A stretch of 64,000 bases of DNA from VRUE01 sp963737575 (lineage in GTDB: Bacteria; Actinomycetota; Thermoleophilia; Solirubrobacterales; 70-9): positions 248,001 to 312,000 of the forward strand of contig CAVTTJ010000009.1 in NCBI GenBank assembly GCA_963737575.1. Direction: 5' to 3'. Every line of letters begins with the position of its first letter. Positions within the stretch are counted from its first letter, which is position 1. A program made the translations under genes and the position numbers. Positions 49,100 through 57,505 of this stretch are shown piece after piece. The notes beneath the pieces are model-generated. The model saw only the letters and a list, made by a program, of their open reading frames with translations, was not told the DNA's origin and did not search any database.

Positions 49100-49168
49100 A
49101 TGAGTGCGGAGCGAGCAAGCGTGCATATCTGGTTCTTCGCGCCGCGAGCGAAGCACGAAAGGTTGTGA
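49100..49168 (+). CDS. Translationally coupled minicistron, copy B
   Basis: A 22-codon frame, MSAERASVHIWFFAPRAKHE followed by RL, whose TGA overlaps the dapA ATG (TGATG at 49166-49170). It has the same length and 14 of 22 residues in common with copy A at 16740. Differences fall in the middle and at the end, leaving SAERASV, FA and RAK constant. As a leaderless first frame it could set the initiation rate of dapA by coupling. Confidence 0.5.
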   Translation: MSAERASVHIWFFAPRAKHERL

Positions 49169-50043
49169 TGGCTCTACTGGAAGGCGTGCTCACCGCGATG
49201 GCCACTCCCTTCGAGGAGGGCGGCGCGGTCGACGATGCGGCGGTCCGCAGGCTCGCAGCCGACGTCGTCGAGCATGGCTCGCACGGCATCGTCGTCGCCG
49301 GCTCGACCGGCGAGGCGGCGACGCTCGACGACGACGAGCACATCCTGCTTCTGCGCTCGATCGTCGAGGAGGTCGGCGACCGGGCGACGATCGTCTGCGG
49401 GACCGGGACCAACGACACCCGCCACTCGATCGAGCTGACCAAGGCCGCCGCCGACGCCGGGGCGGACGCGGCGCTGATCGTGACGCCCTACTACAACAAG
49501 CCCAACCCGGCCGGGATCGTCGCCCATTTCGAGGCGATCGCCTCGGCCGTGCCGGACCTGCCGCTGATCGCCTACAACATCCCCTCGCGGGTGGTCGTCA
49601 ACGTGCCCCCAAGCGACCTCGCCCGCCTGGCGGAGATCGACAATGTGATCGGTCTGAAGCAGGCCAATGACGAAGAGCTGCAGCTGATCGACGGCCTTGC
49701 GGTACTGGCCGGGAACGACGACTCGTTCATGCGGACGCTCGAGATCGGCGGGGCGGGGGGGATCCTCGTCGCGTCGCAGGTGGTCGGGCCCCAGATGCGG
49801 GAGATCTGGGACGCGGCGCAGGCTGGCGACCTCGACCGCGCACGCGAGATCGACAACGGCCTGAGGCCGCTCTATGAGGCGCTCTCGGTGACGACGAACC
49901 CGATCCCGATCAAGGCCGCTCTCGAGATGGCCGGCATGATCCCGACCGACGCCCTGAGACTGCCGCTCGTGCCCGCCGACGAGGGGCAGCGAGACGTCAT
50001 CCGGGCCGCGCTCGACAGCGTCGGCGTAGCGGTCGCGGGCTAG
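49168..50043 (+). CDS. dapA: 4-hydroxy-tetrahydrodipicolinate synthase
   Basis: A 291-residue class I aldolase condensing pyruvate with aspartate semialdehyde. It shows GSTGEAATLDDDEH, VTPYYNKPNPAGIVAHF, the Tyr in YNIPSR and the Schiff-base Lys in VIGLKQAN. GGILVASQVVGP follows. ATG 49168 is preferred over the GTG one codon earlier because it forms TGATG with the minicistron. It is coupled to dapB in order but separated by the repeat. Confidence 0.94.
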   Translation: MALLEGVLTAMATPFEEGGAVDDAAVRRLAADVVEHGSHGIVVAGSTGEAATLDDDEHILLLRSIVEEVGDRATIVCGTGTNDTRHSIELTKAAADAGADAALIVTPYYNKPNPAGIVAHFEAIASAVPDLPLIAYNIPSRVVVNVPPSDLARLAEIDNVIGLKQANDEELQLIDGLAVLAGNDDSFMRTLEIGGAGGILVASQVVGPQMREIWDAAQAGDLDRAREIDNGLRPLYEALSVTTNPIPIKAALEMAGMIPTDALRLPLVPADEGQRDVIRAALDSVGVAVAG

Positions 50044-50046
50044 CCG

Positions 50047-51708
50047 ATGGCGAAGACTCTCCGCGTCCTGCCGCTCGGAGGCCTGGGCGAGATCGGCAAG
50101 AACATGACCGTCGTCGAGTACGACGGCCGGATCGTCGTCATCGACACCGGTCTGATGTTCCCGACGGCGGAGATGCTCGGCATCGACCTCGTCCTGCCCG
50201 ATTTCTCCTATCTCCGCGAACGGGCCGACGACATCGAGGCGATCGTCCTCACCCATGGCCACGAGGACCATGTCGGCGCCCTGCCGTACGTCCTGCGCGA
50301 GATCGGCGAGCCGCCGGTGATCTACGGGGGGATGCTGACGATCGCGATGGTCCGCTCGAAGCTCGACGAGCACAAGCTCTCCGACGCGCCGCTCAAGGAC
50401 CTTCCGGCAGGGGAGGTCGTCAGGCTCGGCCCGTTCGAGATGGAGATGGTCCACCTCTCGCACTCGATCCCCGACGCCCGCGGGGTCATCCTCACCACCG
50501 AGCTGGGGTCGGTGCTGCTGACCGGCGACTACAAGTTCGACCAGACCCCGGTCGACGGCCGCCCCGCCGACATCTCGCGGCTCGCGGAGCTGGGGCGCGA
50601 GGGGCTGCTGCTGCTCTGCGGCGACTCGACCAACGCCGACCGCCCCGGCGTCGCCCCCTCGGAGTCGAGCGTCGGGCCGGCGCTTCTGGAGACCTTCAAA
50701 GACTGCGAGGGGCGGATCATCGTCACCTCGTTCGCCTCCAACATCCACCGCGTCCAGCAGGCGATCGACGCCGCCGTGAAGCTCGACCGTCGGGTCGCGC
50801 TGGTCGGGCGCTCGATGCGCAAGAACTTCAACATCGCCTCCAGTCTCGGGATCGCCGAGGCGCCGTCGGGCCTCTTCATCCAGCCGCGCGAGATCGAAGA
50901 CTTCCCCGACGAGAAGGTGATCGTGATCTCGACCGGGAGCCAGGGGGAGCCGCTCTCGGCCCTGCGGCGGATGGCGAACAACGACCACCGCGACGTCGAG
51001 CTCCGGCGCGGCGACACGGTCGTCTTCTCTGCCACGCCCGTCCCCGGCAACGAGCGCGCGGTCAACGAAACGATCGACCGCATCCATGAGATCGGCGCCT
51101 CGGTCGTGACTGCGAGAGACGCCCCGATCCACGCCTCGGGCCACGGCTGGCAGGAGGAGCTGAAGCTGATGCTCAACCTGACCAAACCGCGCTACGTGCT
51201 GCCGATCCACGGCGACCACCAGCGGCTCCGGCTGCATGCCGGCCTCGCCGAAGCCGTCGGGATCGAGCAGGACCGGATCTTCCAGGGACGAAACGGGCTG
51301 CCGCTCGAGATCGACGGCGGCGGCGCCCGCTTCGGCGAGGACGTCCACGCCGGAGTCGTCTACGTCGACGGCGTCAACGTCGGCGAGCCCGACGACGTCG
51401 CCCTGCGCGACCGGCGCGAGATCTCCGACGACGGGATCTTCATCGTCGTCGCGACGATCTCATCCGACGATGGGAACGTCGTCGCCGACCCTGAGGTCAT
51501 CCTGCGCGGGGTCGCCTTCCTCGAGGACGAGGACACCTTGGTCGAGGAGCTGAAGGACGTCGTCGAGGACGCGATCGAAGACGCAGCGGCGGCCGGAACG
51601 CGCGAGGTTCACCTGATCCAGGAGGACCTCCACGATTCGATCGCGAAACTCGTCTACGAGAAGCTCCGGGTGCGGCCGATGATCCTGCCGGTCATCGTCG
51701 AGGTCTAG
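50047..51708 (+). CDS. rnj: Ribonuclease J
   Basis: A 553-residue MBL/beta-CASP RNase with endonuclease and 5'-3' exonuclease activity. LPLGGLGEIGKNMTVVEYDG begins it, and the metal motif is LTHGHEDHVGALPY. The beta-CASP part has SFASNIHRVQQAID and GRSMRKN. ISTGSQGEPLSALRRMA and IHASGHGWQEELKLML are diagnostic, and LPIHGDHQRL is the last metal motif. The C-terminal domain ends in RPMILPVIVEV. It is often adjacent to dapA. Confidence 0.95.
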   Translation: MAKTLRVLPLGGLGEIGKNMTVVEYDGRIVVIDTGLMFPTAEMLGIDLVLPDFSYLRERADDIEAIVLTHGHEDHVGALPYVLREIGEPPVIYGGMLTIAMVRSKLDEHKLSDAPLKDLPAGEVVRLGPFEMEMVHLSHSIPDARGVILTTELGSVLLTGDYKFDQTPVDGRPADISRLAELGREGLLLLCGDSTNADRPGVAPSESSVGPALLETFKDCEGRIIVTSFASNIHRVQQAIDAAVKLDRRVALVGRSMRKNFNIASSLGIAEAPSGLFIQPREIEDFPDEKVIVISTGSQGEPLSALRRMANNDHRDVELRRGDTVVFSATPVPGNERAVNETIDRIHEIGASVVTARDAPIHASGHGWQEELKLMLNLTKPRYVLPIHGDHQRLRLHAGLAEAVGIEQDRIFQGRNGLPLEIDGGGARFGEDVHAGVVYVDGVNVGEPDDVALRDRREISDDGIFIVVATISSDDGNVVADPEVILRGVAFLEDEDTLVEELKDVVEDAIEDAAAAGTREVHLIQEDLHDSIAKLVYEKLRVRPMILPVIVEV

Positions 51709-51895
51709 GGCGCCCAGAAGCCATCCTCAGCAGGGGCTGGTCGAGGTCGGATCGCTCTTGGCGCATCACACGCCGCGAGTGCCGGAACGAGACCGAGAGC
51801 GAGATGGCTGCGATGGCGACAACCAGCAGCAGGGCGAAAAGGATCAACGCTGCAAGAACGATCAAGATGCCGCCCTTGCGGTTGGCGTCGTTCAT
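51692..51895 (-). CDS. Small single-span membrane protein
   Basis: A 67-residue protein with one membrane helix (IVLAALILFALLLVVAIAAI) and a basic C-terminal half. Start ATG 51895 has no obvious ribosome-binding sequence. It overlaps the end of rnj by 17 bp in convergent orientation. No family recognised; chance coding is possible, but a hydrophobic core of this quality is uncommon in GC-rich shadow frames. Confidence 0.45.
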   Translation of the reverse strand: MNDANRKGGILIVLAALILFALLLVVAIAAISLSVSFRHSRRVMRQERSDLDQPLLRMASGRPRPRR

Positions 51896-51928
51896 TGCGA
51901 GTAGCAGCATGGGTGAAGTATGTCCCGA

Positions 51929-52190
51929 TCATGCTGCAAAGGGAACTTCTGCGGGGGGTTTGGGGAGGGCAGACTCAGAAGCGGGATCGTCCTGAACCCG
52001 TAAGTGACAGGGCCTGCAGACAGGCACCCTGTTCCCAGGGTCGTTGTTCAGCGGGTCCGAGTCGATGTGGTGCTCTTCAAGCCGACTCGGCCACTGTGCA
52101 TCGCTCGCCATCGACGAGTCCCGCGCAGCGATTCCCGTAGCGCTTGAACAGCTCGAGGCGGCCGCGCCTCACCTCCTCCTTGGGGAAGAT
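51929..52190 (-). pseudogene. HNH endonuclease remnant
   Basis: Two frames on the minus strand together spell a short HNH nuclease. The upstream part reads RGRLELFKRYGNRCAGLVDG (about 52185-52110), with AGGAGG ahead. The downstream part reads RLEEHHIDSDPLNNDPGNRV and PVCRPCHLRV, the HNH core with a Cys pair, and ends at 51929. A frameshift near 52080-52100 separates them. It looks like a decayed homing or mobile-element nuclease; a sequencing slip in a small live gene is the alternative. Confidence 0.55.
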
Positions 52191-52261
52191 CCTCCCGCAT
52201 CGGCTTCACAGGCGCTTGATACCCATACTCGCGAGTAGAAAACAGGACGGGGGCCAGGAAA

Positions 52262-52306
52262 TTAAAACGGGCCCGCCGGGACGTTGGGGAGGCCAGGCGG
52301 GCCCGC
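52262..52306 (-). terminator. Intrinsic terminator of the two-component operon
   Basis: CGGGCCCGCC and GGCGGGCCCG form a perfect ten-base-pair inverted repeat. Read on the minus strand, the hairpin is followed by TTTTAATTT, so it ends transcription coming from the histidine kinase gene whose stop lies about 40 bp away. Confidence 0.7.
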
Positions 52307-52342
52307 GTGTGTCTCGTCCGTCTCAGAACCTAGGTCGCCCTG

Positions 52343-53791
52343 CTAAAGCCGGCCTAAAGGCGTGCTAATTCCCTGCTCAGACTTGCTCAGCGGTATCCGC
52401 ACCGTGAACAGGGAGCCGCCCGATCCCGGCTCTGTGACCACGGCGCTGCCGCCGTGGGAAGTGGCCACAGCGCGGACGATCGCGAGGCCGAGCCCGCTGC
52501 CCGATGCGCGAGCGGCCGTGTCGGCCGGCCCCTCGCCACGGACGAAGCGGTCGAAGACCTCCTCCCGCAGGGCCGCCGGTATGCCGGGGCCATCGTCGCC
52601 GACTTCGAGGACCGCGTCGCGGCCGGCGGCGTGGAGTCGGAGGTCGATCCGCGACCCCGGGGGGGTGTGGCGGACCGCGTTGTCGAGGAGGTTGAGGACC
52701 AGCCGATGCAGCTCATCGGGGCTGCCCTCCACCCGCAGCGGCCGGTCGTTCTCGATCCGGAGCTCTCGTTCGCCGACGGTCGGCGCAACCTCCGCCGCCG
52801 CGTTTCCCGCGATCTCGGCCAGATCGCACTTGGTGCGAGCGCCGGGGCGGCCGGCGTCGGCGCGTGCCAGCAGGAGTAGATCGGCGACCAGGCGGCTCAT
52901 CCGGTTGGAGGAGCGCAGCGCCGAGTCGACCACGGCCCGCTCCTCGTCGTCCCCCGGGCCTTCGAGCGAGGCCTGGAGCAGCTCAAGGTTGGCGACGATG
53001 CTGGTCAGCGGCGTCCGCAGCTCGTGCGATGCGTCGGCGACGAACGCGCGCTGTTTGCGCATTGCCGTCTCGCGCTCGGAGCGTGCCGCGTCGAGCGACC
53101 GCAGCATCTCCTCGAGGGTCCCGGCGAGCTCGCCGACCTCATCGTCGGCTTTCGGAGCCGGCATGTGGCGGGAGGGGTCGCCGGTGTCGCTGATTTCGCG
53201 CGCGGTCGCGGTCAGAGAGGAGATCGGCCGCATCGCCCGGCCCGCGATCGCCAGGCCCGCGAATGCCGCGAGCAGGGTCGCGCCGAGGACGCCGGCGGCG
53301 ATGAAGACCCAGAGGCGGTCGATCGTCGAGTCGATGTGCCCTTCGTCGCGCCCGTACTGGACGTAGCCGGCGACCCGCCCGGTCTGGCCGCTGCGGAGGG
53401 TCACCGTCACCACCCGCGTGTCGCCGACATGGTGGACTCCGAGGGAGGGCGGGCCGAGGTCGACCGCACCGGGGCTGGCTTCGAGGAGCGCGCCGTGGGA
53501 GTCGAATATCCGGGCGGTCGCGTCGTTGGGGCTGGTGAAGTCGCCGAGATCCGGCTCGCGGACGATCAGGGTATTGGTGATCGTGTCGACGATCTGGACC
53601 TGCGAGGAGAGCGTGGCGACGGCCTGCTGCATCTCGCGGTTGAAGTCGTCGCGGATCCGCTGCGCGGCGAGGTTGCCGATGATCACCCCGAAGAGGACCA
53701 GGATCGCCAGCGTCAGCCCGGCCGAGGTGCCCGCAAGGCGCCAGCGGACCGGCCAGTTTCGTGGGCGGAGGCGGGTGATCCTGGCGCTCAC
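52343..53791 (-). CDS. Two-component sensor histidine kinase
   Basis: A 482-residue membrane sensor. First membrane helix about residues 20-42 (LAGTSAGLTLAILVLFGVII), an extracytoplasmic domain of about 120 residues, a second helix (WVFIAAGVLGATLLAAFAGL), HAMP, then the DHp phospho-His motif FVADASHELRTPLTSI. The ATPase domain has LLDNAVRHTPPG (N box), VGDDGPGIP (G1) and GSGLGLAIVRAV (G2). The layout resembles MprB/TcrY-like actinobacterial kinases. It is encoded two bases after its regulator. The signal is unknown. Confidence 0.92.
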   Translation of the reverse strand: MSARITRLRPRNWPVRWRLAGTSAGLTLAILVLFGVIIGNLAAQRIRDDFNREMQQAVATLSSQVQIVDTITNTLIVREPDLGDFTSPNDATARIFDSHGALLEASPGAVDLGPPSLGVHHVGDTRVVTVTLRSGQTGRVAGYVQYGRDEGHIDSTIDRLWVFIAAGVLGATLLAAFAGLAIAGRAMRPISSLTATAREISDTGDPSRHMPAPKADDEVGELAGTLEEMLRSLDAARSERETAMRKQRAFVADASHELRTPLTSIVANLELLQASLEGPGDDEERAVVDSALRSSNRMSRLVADLLLLARADAGRPGARTKCDLAEIAGNAAAEVAPTVGERELRIENDRPLRVEGSPDELHRLVLNLLDNAVRHTPPGSRIDLRLHAAGRDAVLEVGDDGPGIPAALREEVFDRFVRGEGPADTAARASGSGLGLAIVRAVATSHGGSAVVTEPGSGGSLFTVRIPLSKSEQGISTPLGRL

Positions 53792-53793
53792 GC

Positions 53794-54486
53794 CTACGCC
53801 TTCAGGACGTAGCCGGCGCCGCGTTTCGTGTGCAGGAGACGAGCCTCTCCGCCTTCCTCCAGCTTGCGGCGCAGGTTCGAGATGAAGACGTCGATCGTGT
53901 TCGTCGCCGCGGTCGGGTCGTAGCCCCAGACCTCGTCGAGGAGGCGCTCGCGGGAGACGACCAGGCGCTGGTTCCGCATCAGGTGCTCGAGCAGCTCGAA
54001 CTCGCGGTTGGTGAGCTCGATCTCGCGCTCGCCGCGGCGCACCTCGCGGGTGTCCGGGTTGAGGGTGAGGTCGGCCACCTCGATCGAAGCCGAGCCACGC
54101 GGCGGACGGCGGCGCAGGAGGGCCCGGATCCTGGCGAGGAGCTCCTTGCGCTCGAACGGCTTCACCAGGTAGTCGTCGGCGCCGCTGTCGAGGCCGCCGA
54201 CCCGGTCCTCGGTCTCGCTGCGGGCGGTCAGCATCAGGATCGGCACGTCGCTGTCGGCCCGCAGCCGGCGGCAGACCTCGACGCCGTCGAGCCGCGGCAG
54301 GCCGAGATCGAGGACGACGATGTCGGGCACGAAGCCCGCCGCGACGTCGAGCGCGTCGATCCCGTCGGCGGAGGTGCGGACGTCGTATCCCTCGTTGCGC
54401 AGCGAGCGCCGGAGGACATCGGCGATGTCCTCATCGTCCTCGACCACGAGGACACGGCCGCCCGCTTCTGCTCCATCGGTCAGCAT
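53794..54486 (-). CDS. OmpR/PhoB-family response regulator
   Basis: A 230-residue response regulator. The receiver has VVEDDEDIADVLRRSL (acidic pair), VVLDLGLPRLDGVEV (phospho-Asp), MLTARSE and VKPFERKELLARI (Lys). The winged-helix domain has LTNREFELLEHLMRNQ, WGYDPTAATNTIDVFISNLRR and RGAGYVLKA. ATG 54486 has a -10-like TAACAT nine bases ahead. It is co-transcribed with the kinase at 52343. Confidence 0.93.
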   Translation of the reverse strand: MLTDGAEAGGRVLVVEDDEDIADVLRRSLRNEGYDVRTSADGIDALDVAAGFVPDIVVLDLGLPRLDGVEVCRRLRADSDVPILMLTARSETEDRVGGLDSGADDYLVKPFERKELLARIRALLRRRPPRGSASIEVADLTLNPDTREVRRGEREIELTNREFELLEHLMRNQRLVVSRERLLDEVWGYDPTAATNTIDVFISNLRRKLEEGGEARLLHTKRGAGYVLKA

Positions 54487-54586
54487 CGAGCAACGATGTT
54501 AGCCCCGCAAATGGCGATCTACCCTTTGTTTTAGAGCGAATTTAGGCCCTCGCAGGGGAGCGGGGGCCGGCGTCGAAGCTCATCTC

Positions 54587-56707
54587 ATGTTCGTGCGTAA
54601 ACGGCGCGGGGGGAAACGGCGCCCGAAATCGAAGGCGAAGGGCGGCAAAGCACGGGTGCCGCGACCGCGCCTGCCGCAGGCGCTCGAGCAGCGCCACCTC
54701 GACATCATCGGGCTGTTCCTGATCGCCGCCGGCGTCTACCTGGCATTCGTCCTCTTCTTCGGCTGGGAAGGGGGCAAGGTCGGCTACGGGATCGAAACCG
54801 CGCTCACCTACCTGGTCGGTGACGTCGGCGCCCGGATCTTCACCGTCCTGATGCTCGTGGTCGGGGTCGTGCTGGTGACGGGGACCTCGATCGGGACGAT
54901 CCTGCGCGGCTTCGGCCGCGGCGCGCGCGGGGTCGTGGTCGGCGGCCGCGGCGTGGCCGAGACCGTGGTCAGGGCCCGCGAGGAGCGCGAGCGCGTCGGC
55001 GACGGGTTCGAGACCCAGGCCGGCCCGACCGACGTGATGAGCGCATACCCCGACGAGGAGGACTTCGAGCCGACGGTCGCGATCGGAAGCTTCGACGACG
55101 ACGTCGCCGAGGCAGAGGCGAGCTCTGAGCCGGTCGAGGAGCCCGAGACTGTCGCCGACCCCGAGGAGGGCGCTCCGACGACCGAAACGCCGGCTCTGAC
55201 CCCGATGGGCAAGCCCCGGGGGGTCACCACCTCGGAGGAGATCGACTACCGGCCGCCGCCCGCGAACGTCCTCGAGAAGGGCCGTGCCGCCGACAAAGGG
55301 CCCGACCCGCGCGACCACGACGCCGTCGGCCGCAAGCTGGTCGAGACCCTCGGACACTTCGGGGTCGAGGCGAAGATCGTCGGGATCGTCAGCGGTCCCC
55401 ACGTCTCGCGCTACGAGCTGCGCCTGGCGCCCGGGACCAAGGTCAAGAAAGTGACCGAGCTCACCAACGACCTCGCCTACGCTCTCGCCTCGACCGACAT
55501 CCGCATTCTCGCCCCGATCCCCGGCAAGCAGGCGGTCGGTGTCGAGGTGCCGAACTCGCGGCGCCGCATGGTCCGACTCGGGGACATCTACGCGAGCCGG
55601 CCGGACAAGACCTCGCCGCTGGTCGCCTGGCTCGGCAAGGGGATCGACGGCAATGCGGTCTGGACCGACCTGGCGAAAATGCCGCACGTGCTCGTCGCCG
55701 GGACGACCGGGTCGGGCAAGTCGGGCTGCGTCAACGCGATCCTCTCCTCGATCCTGATGCAGGCGTCGCCGAACGACGTCCGCCTCGTGCTCGTCGACCC
55801 CAAGCAGGTCGAGCTGAACCACTACGAGCACGTCCCGCATCTGCTGACCCCGGTCGTCACCTCGCCGCGTCTTGCCGCAAACGTGCTTTCCAACCTGATC
55901 GGCGAGATGGAGAGCCGCTACGGGATCATGGGCGAGGCCCGCTGCCGCAACCTCGGCGAGCTGAACCGGGCGCGGGCGAGAAAGGGGGAGCCGCCGCTGC
56001 CCCACATCCTCTGCGTGATCGACGAGCTCGCGGATCTGATGATGGTCGCCCCGGCCGAAGTCGAGGACTCGATCATCCGGCTCGCGCAGAAGTCGCGGGC
56101 GACCGGCATCCACCTCGTCCTCGCGACCCAGCGGCCCTCGACCGACATCATCACCGGCACGATCAAGGTCAACATCCCGGCCCGGATCGCCTTCGCGGTC
56201 TCCTCGCAGACCGACTCCAGGGTGATCCTCGACCAGGGCGGGGCCGAGGCCCTGCTCGGCCAGGGCGACATGCTGTTCCGCGGAGCGGGAACCTCGAAGC
56301 TGCAGCGGATCCAGGGAGCCTTCGTCTCCGAGGAGGAGATCGCGCACATCACCGGCCACTGGGCCAAGCAGGGGGAACCCGAGTTCGAGGCCGAGTTGCT
56401 GGAGGCCCGCGAGGAGGTCTCCGAGGGGGGATCGGACGAGGAGTTCGACCCCGACCGCGACGACCTGCTCGACGAGGCGATCCAGCTAGTGGTCCAGACC
56501 GAGACCGCCTCGGTCTCGATGATCCAGCGCCGGCTGCGGGTCGGGTACACGCGCGCCGGGCGCCTGATCGACATGCTCGAGCGCCGCGGCGTGATCTCCG
56601 GCTACGAGGGGTCGAAACCGCGCCAGGTGCTGATCACGCAGGCCGACCTTCCCCGCTTTCTGAGCGACGACCAGGCGGGCGAGCCGCTGCCGGTCGACGC
56701 CGAGTAG
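54587..56707 (+). CDS. ftsK: FtsK/SpoIIIE-type DNA translocase
   Basis: A 706-residue ATP-driven DNA pump for chromosome segregation at the septum. A basic N-terminus is followed by two clear membrane segments (LDIIGLFLIAAGVYLAFVLF and IFTVLMLVVGVVLVTGT); the usual count is four. A Glu/Asp-rich linker leads to the motor: GPHVSRYELRLAPGTKVKKV, Walker A AGTTGSGKSGCVNAIL, Walker B HILCVIDELADLMM and LATQRPSTDIITG. The winged gamma domain ends it (IQRRLRVGYTRAGRLIDMLE). Confidence 0.95.
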   Translation: MFVRKRRGGKRRPKSKAKGGKARVPRPRLPQALEQRHLDIIGLFLIAAGVYLAFVLFFGWEGGKVGYGIETALTYLVGDVGARIFTVLMLVVGVVLVTGTSIGTILRGFGRGARGVVVGGRGVAETVVRAREERERVGDGFETQAGPTDVMSAYPDEEDFEPTVAIGSFDDDVAEAEASSEPVEEPETVADPEEGAPTTETPALTPMGKPRGVTTSEEIDYRPPPANVLEKGRAADKGPDPRDHDAVGRKLVETLGHFGVEAKIVGIVSGPHVSRYELRLAPGTKVKKVTELTNDLAYALASTDIRILAPIPGKQAVGVEVPNSRRRMVRLGDIYASRPDKTSPLVAWLGKGIDGNAVWTDLAKMPHVLVAGTTGSGKSGCVNAILSSILMQASPNDVRLVLVDPKQVELNHYEHVPHLLTPVVTSPRLAANVLSNLIGEMESRYGIMGEARCRNLGELNRARARKGEPPLPHILCVIDELADLMMVAPAEVEDSIIRLAQKSRATGIHLVLATQRPSTDIITGTIKVNIPARIAFAVSSQTDSRVILDQGGAEALLGQGDMLFRGAGTSKLQRIQGAFVSEEEIAHITGHWAKQGEPEFEAELLEAREEVSEGGSDEEFDPDRDDLLDEAIQLVVQTETASVSMIQRRLRVGYTRAGRLIDMLERRGVISGYEGSKPRQVLITQADLPRFLSDDQAGEPLPVDAE

Positions 56708-56740
56708 GGCCTTTTCCCGCCGAACGGCAACAATGTCGGC

Positions 56741-57505
56741 GTGGAGTCGACCGGGATAGGAAGCACCCTCCGCGACGCGAGAAATCGTCGCAAAATCGAC
56801 CTTTCCGAGGTCGAGGACGCGACCAAGATCAGGATGCGGTTTCTGCGGGCGCTCGAGAACGAGGAGTGGGACGTCCTCCCGGGCGAGATCTACGTCCTCG
56901 CATTCCTCAAGACATATGCCTCCTATCTCGGCCTCGACGGCGAGCGGCTGGCCGAGGATTATCGAACCGAGGCCGGGACGAAGGCGGGCCCCGAGAGGGC
57001 TCCGGCGCGGGTCGAGCCGGCCCTCAGCGCCCGCCGCTCATCGGGGGGGCGGTCCGGCGTCGGAGGCCGGGTCCTGCTCGTGGTCGTCGTCGCCGCGTTG
57101 ATCGGGATCCTGATCGCGATCGGGCTCGCTAGCGGGGGCAACGACTCATCGAGCAAGAAGTCCGGCTCCGCCGCGGCCAAGAAAGGGAACTCGAAGGGCG
57201 CGAAGGCAAAGGCGGTCGCGCCCGGCGTCGCGGTCAGCCTCGAAGCCACCGACGAAGTCTGGGTCTGTCTCCTCGACGCCGCCGAAGAACCGGTCATCAA
57301 CGGCCAGATCCTCGCCTCCGGGGAACGGGAAGGGCCGTTCCACTCGAAGGAATTCTCGGTCGCATTCGGCAACGGCTCGGTCGAAATGGAGATCGACGGA
57401 AGCCCCGCCCACCTGCCCCCATCGTCCAGCCCGATCGGGTTCTCGGTCGACGAAAAAGGGCGGCTGACCGAATTGCAGGAAGGCGAACGGCCCGAATGCA
57501 GCTGA
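56741..57505 (+). CDS. RodZ-like helix-turn-helix membrane protein
   Basis: A 254-residue protein with an N-terminal HTH_25 domain (GSTLRDARNRRKIDLSEVED and YVLAFLKTYASYLGLD), a Pro/Ala-rich linker, one membrane helix (VLLVVVVAALIGILIAIGLA) and an outer DUF4115-like beta domain (VSLEATDEVWVCLLDAAEEP). This is the RodZ layout, a cell-shape factor working with MreB. Start GTG 56741. Its end overlaps cinA by 10 bp, and it follows ftsK as in many Gram-positive genomes. Confidence 0.85.
   Translation: MESTGIGSTLRDARNRRKIDLSEVEDATKIRMRFLRALENEEWDVLPGEIYVLAFLKTYASYLGLDGERLAEDYRTEAGTKAGPERAPARVEPALSARRSSGGRSGVGGRVLLVVVVAALIGILIAIGLASGGNDSSSKKSGSAAAKKGNSKGAKAKAVAPGVAVSLEATDEVWVCLLDAAEEPVINGQILASGEREGPFHSKEFSVAFGNGSVEMEIDGSPAHLPPSSSPIGFSVDEKGRLTELQEGERPECS

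Noticed and set aside
49174..51348. Long minus-strand open frame opposite dapA and rnj
   Set aside because: Antisense shadow of two well-recognised genes; no motifs and no ribosome-binding sequence.
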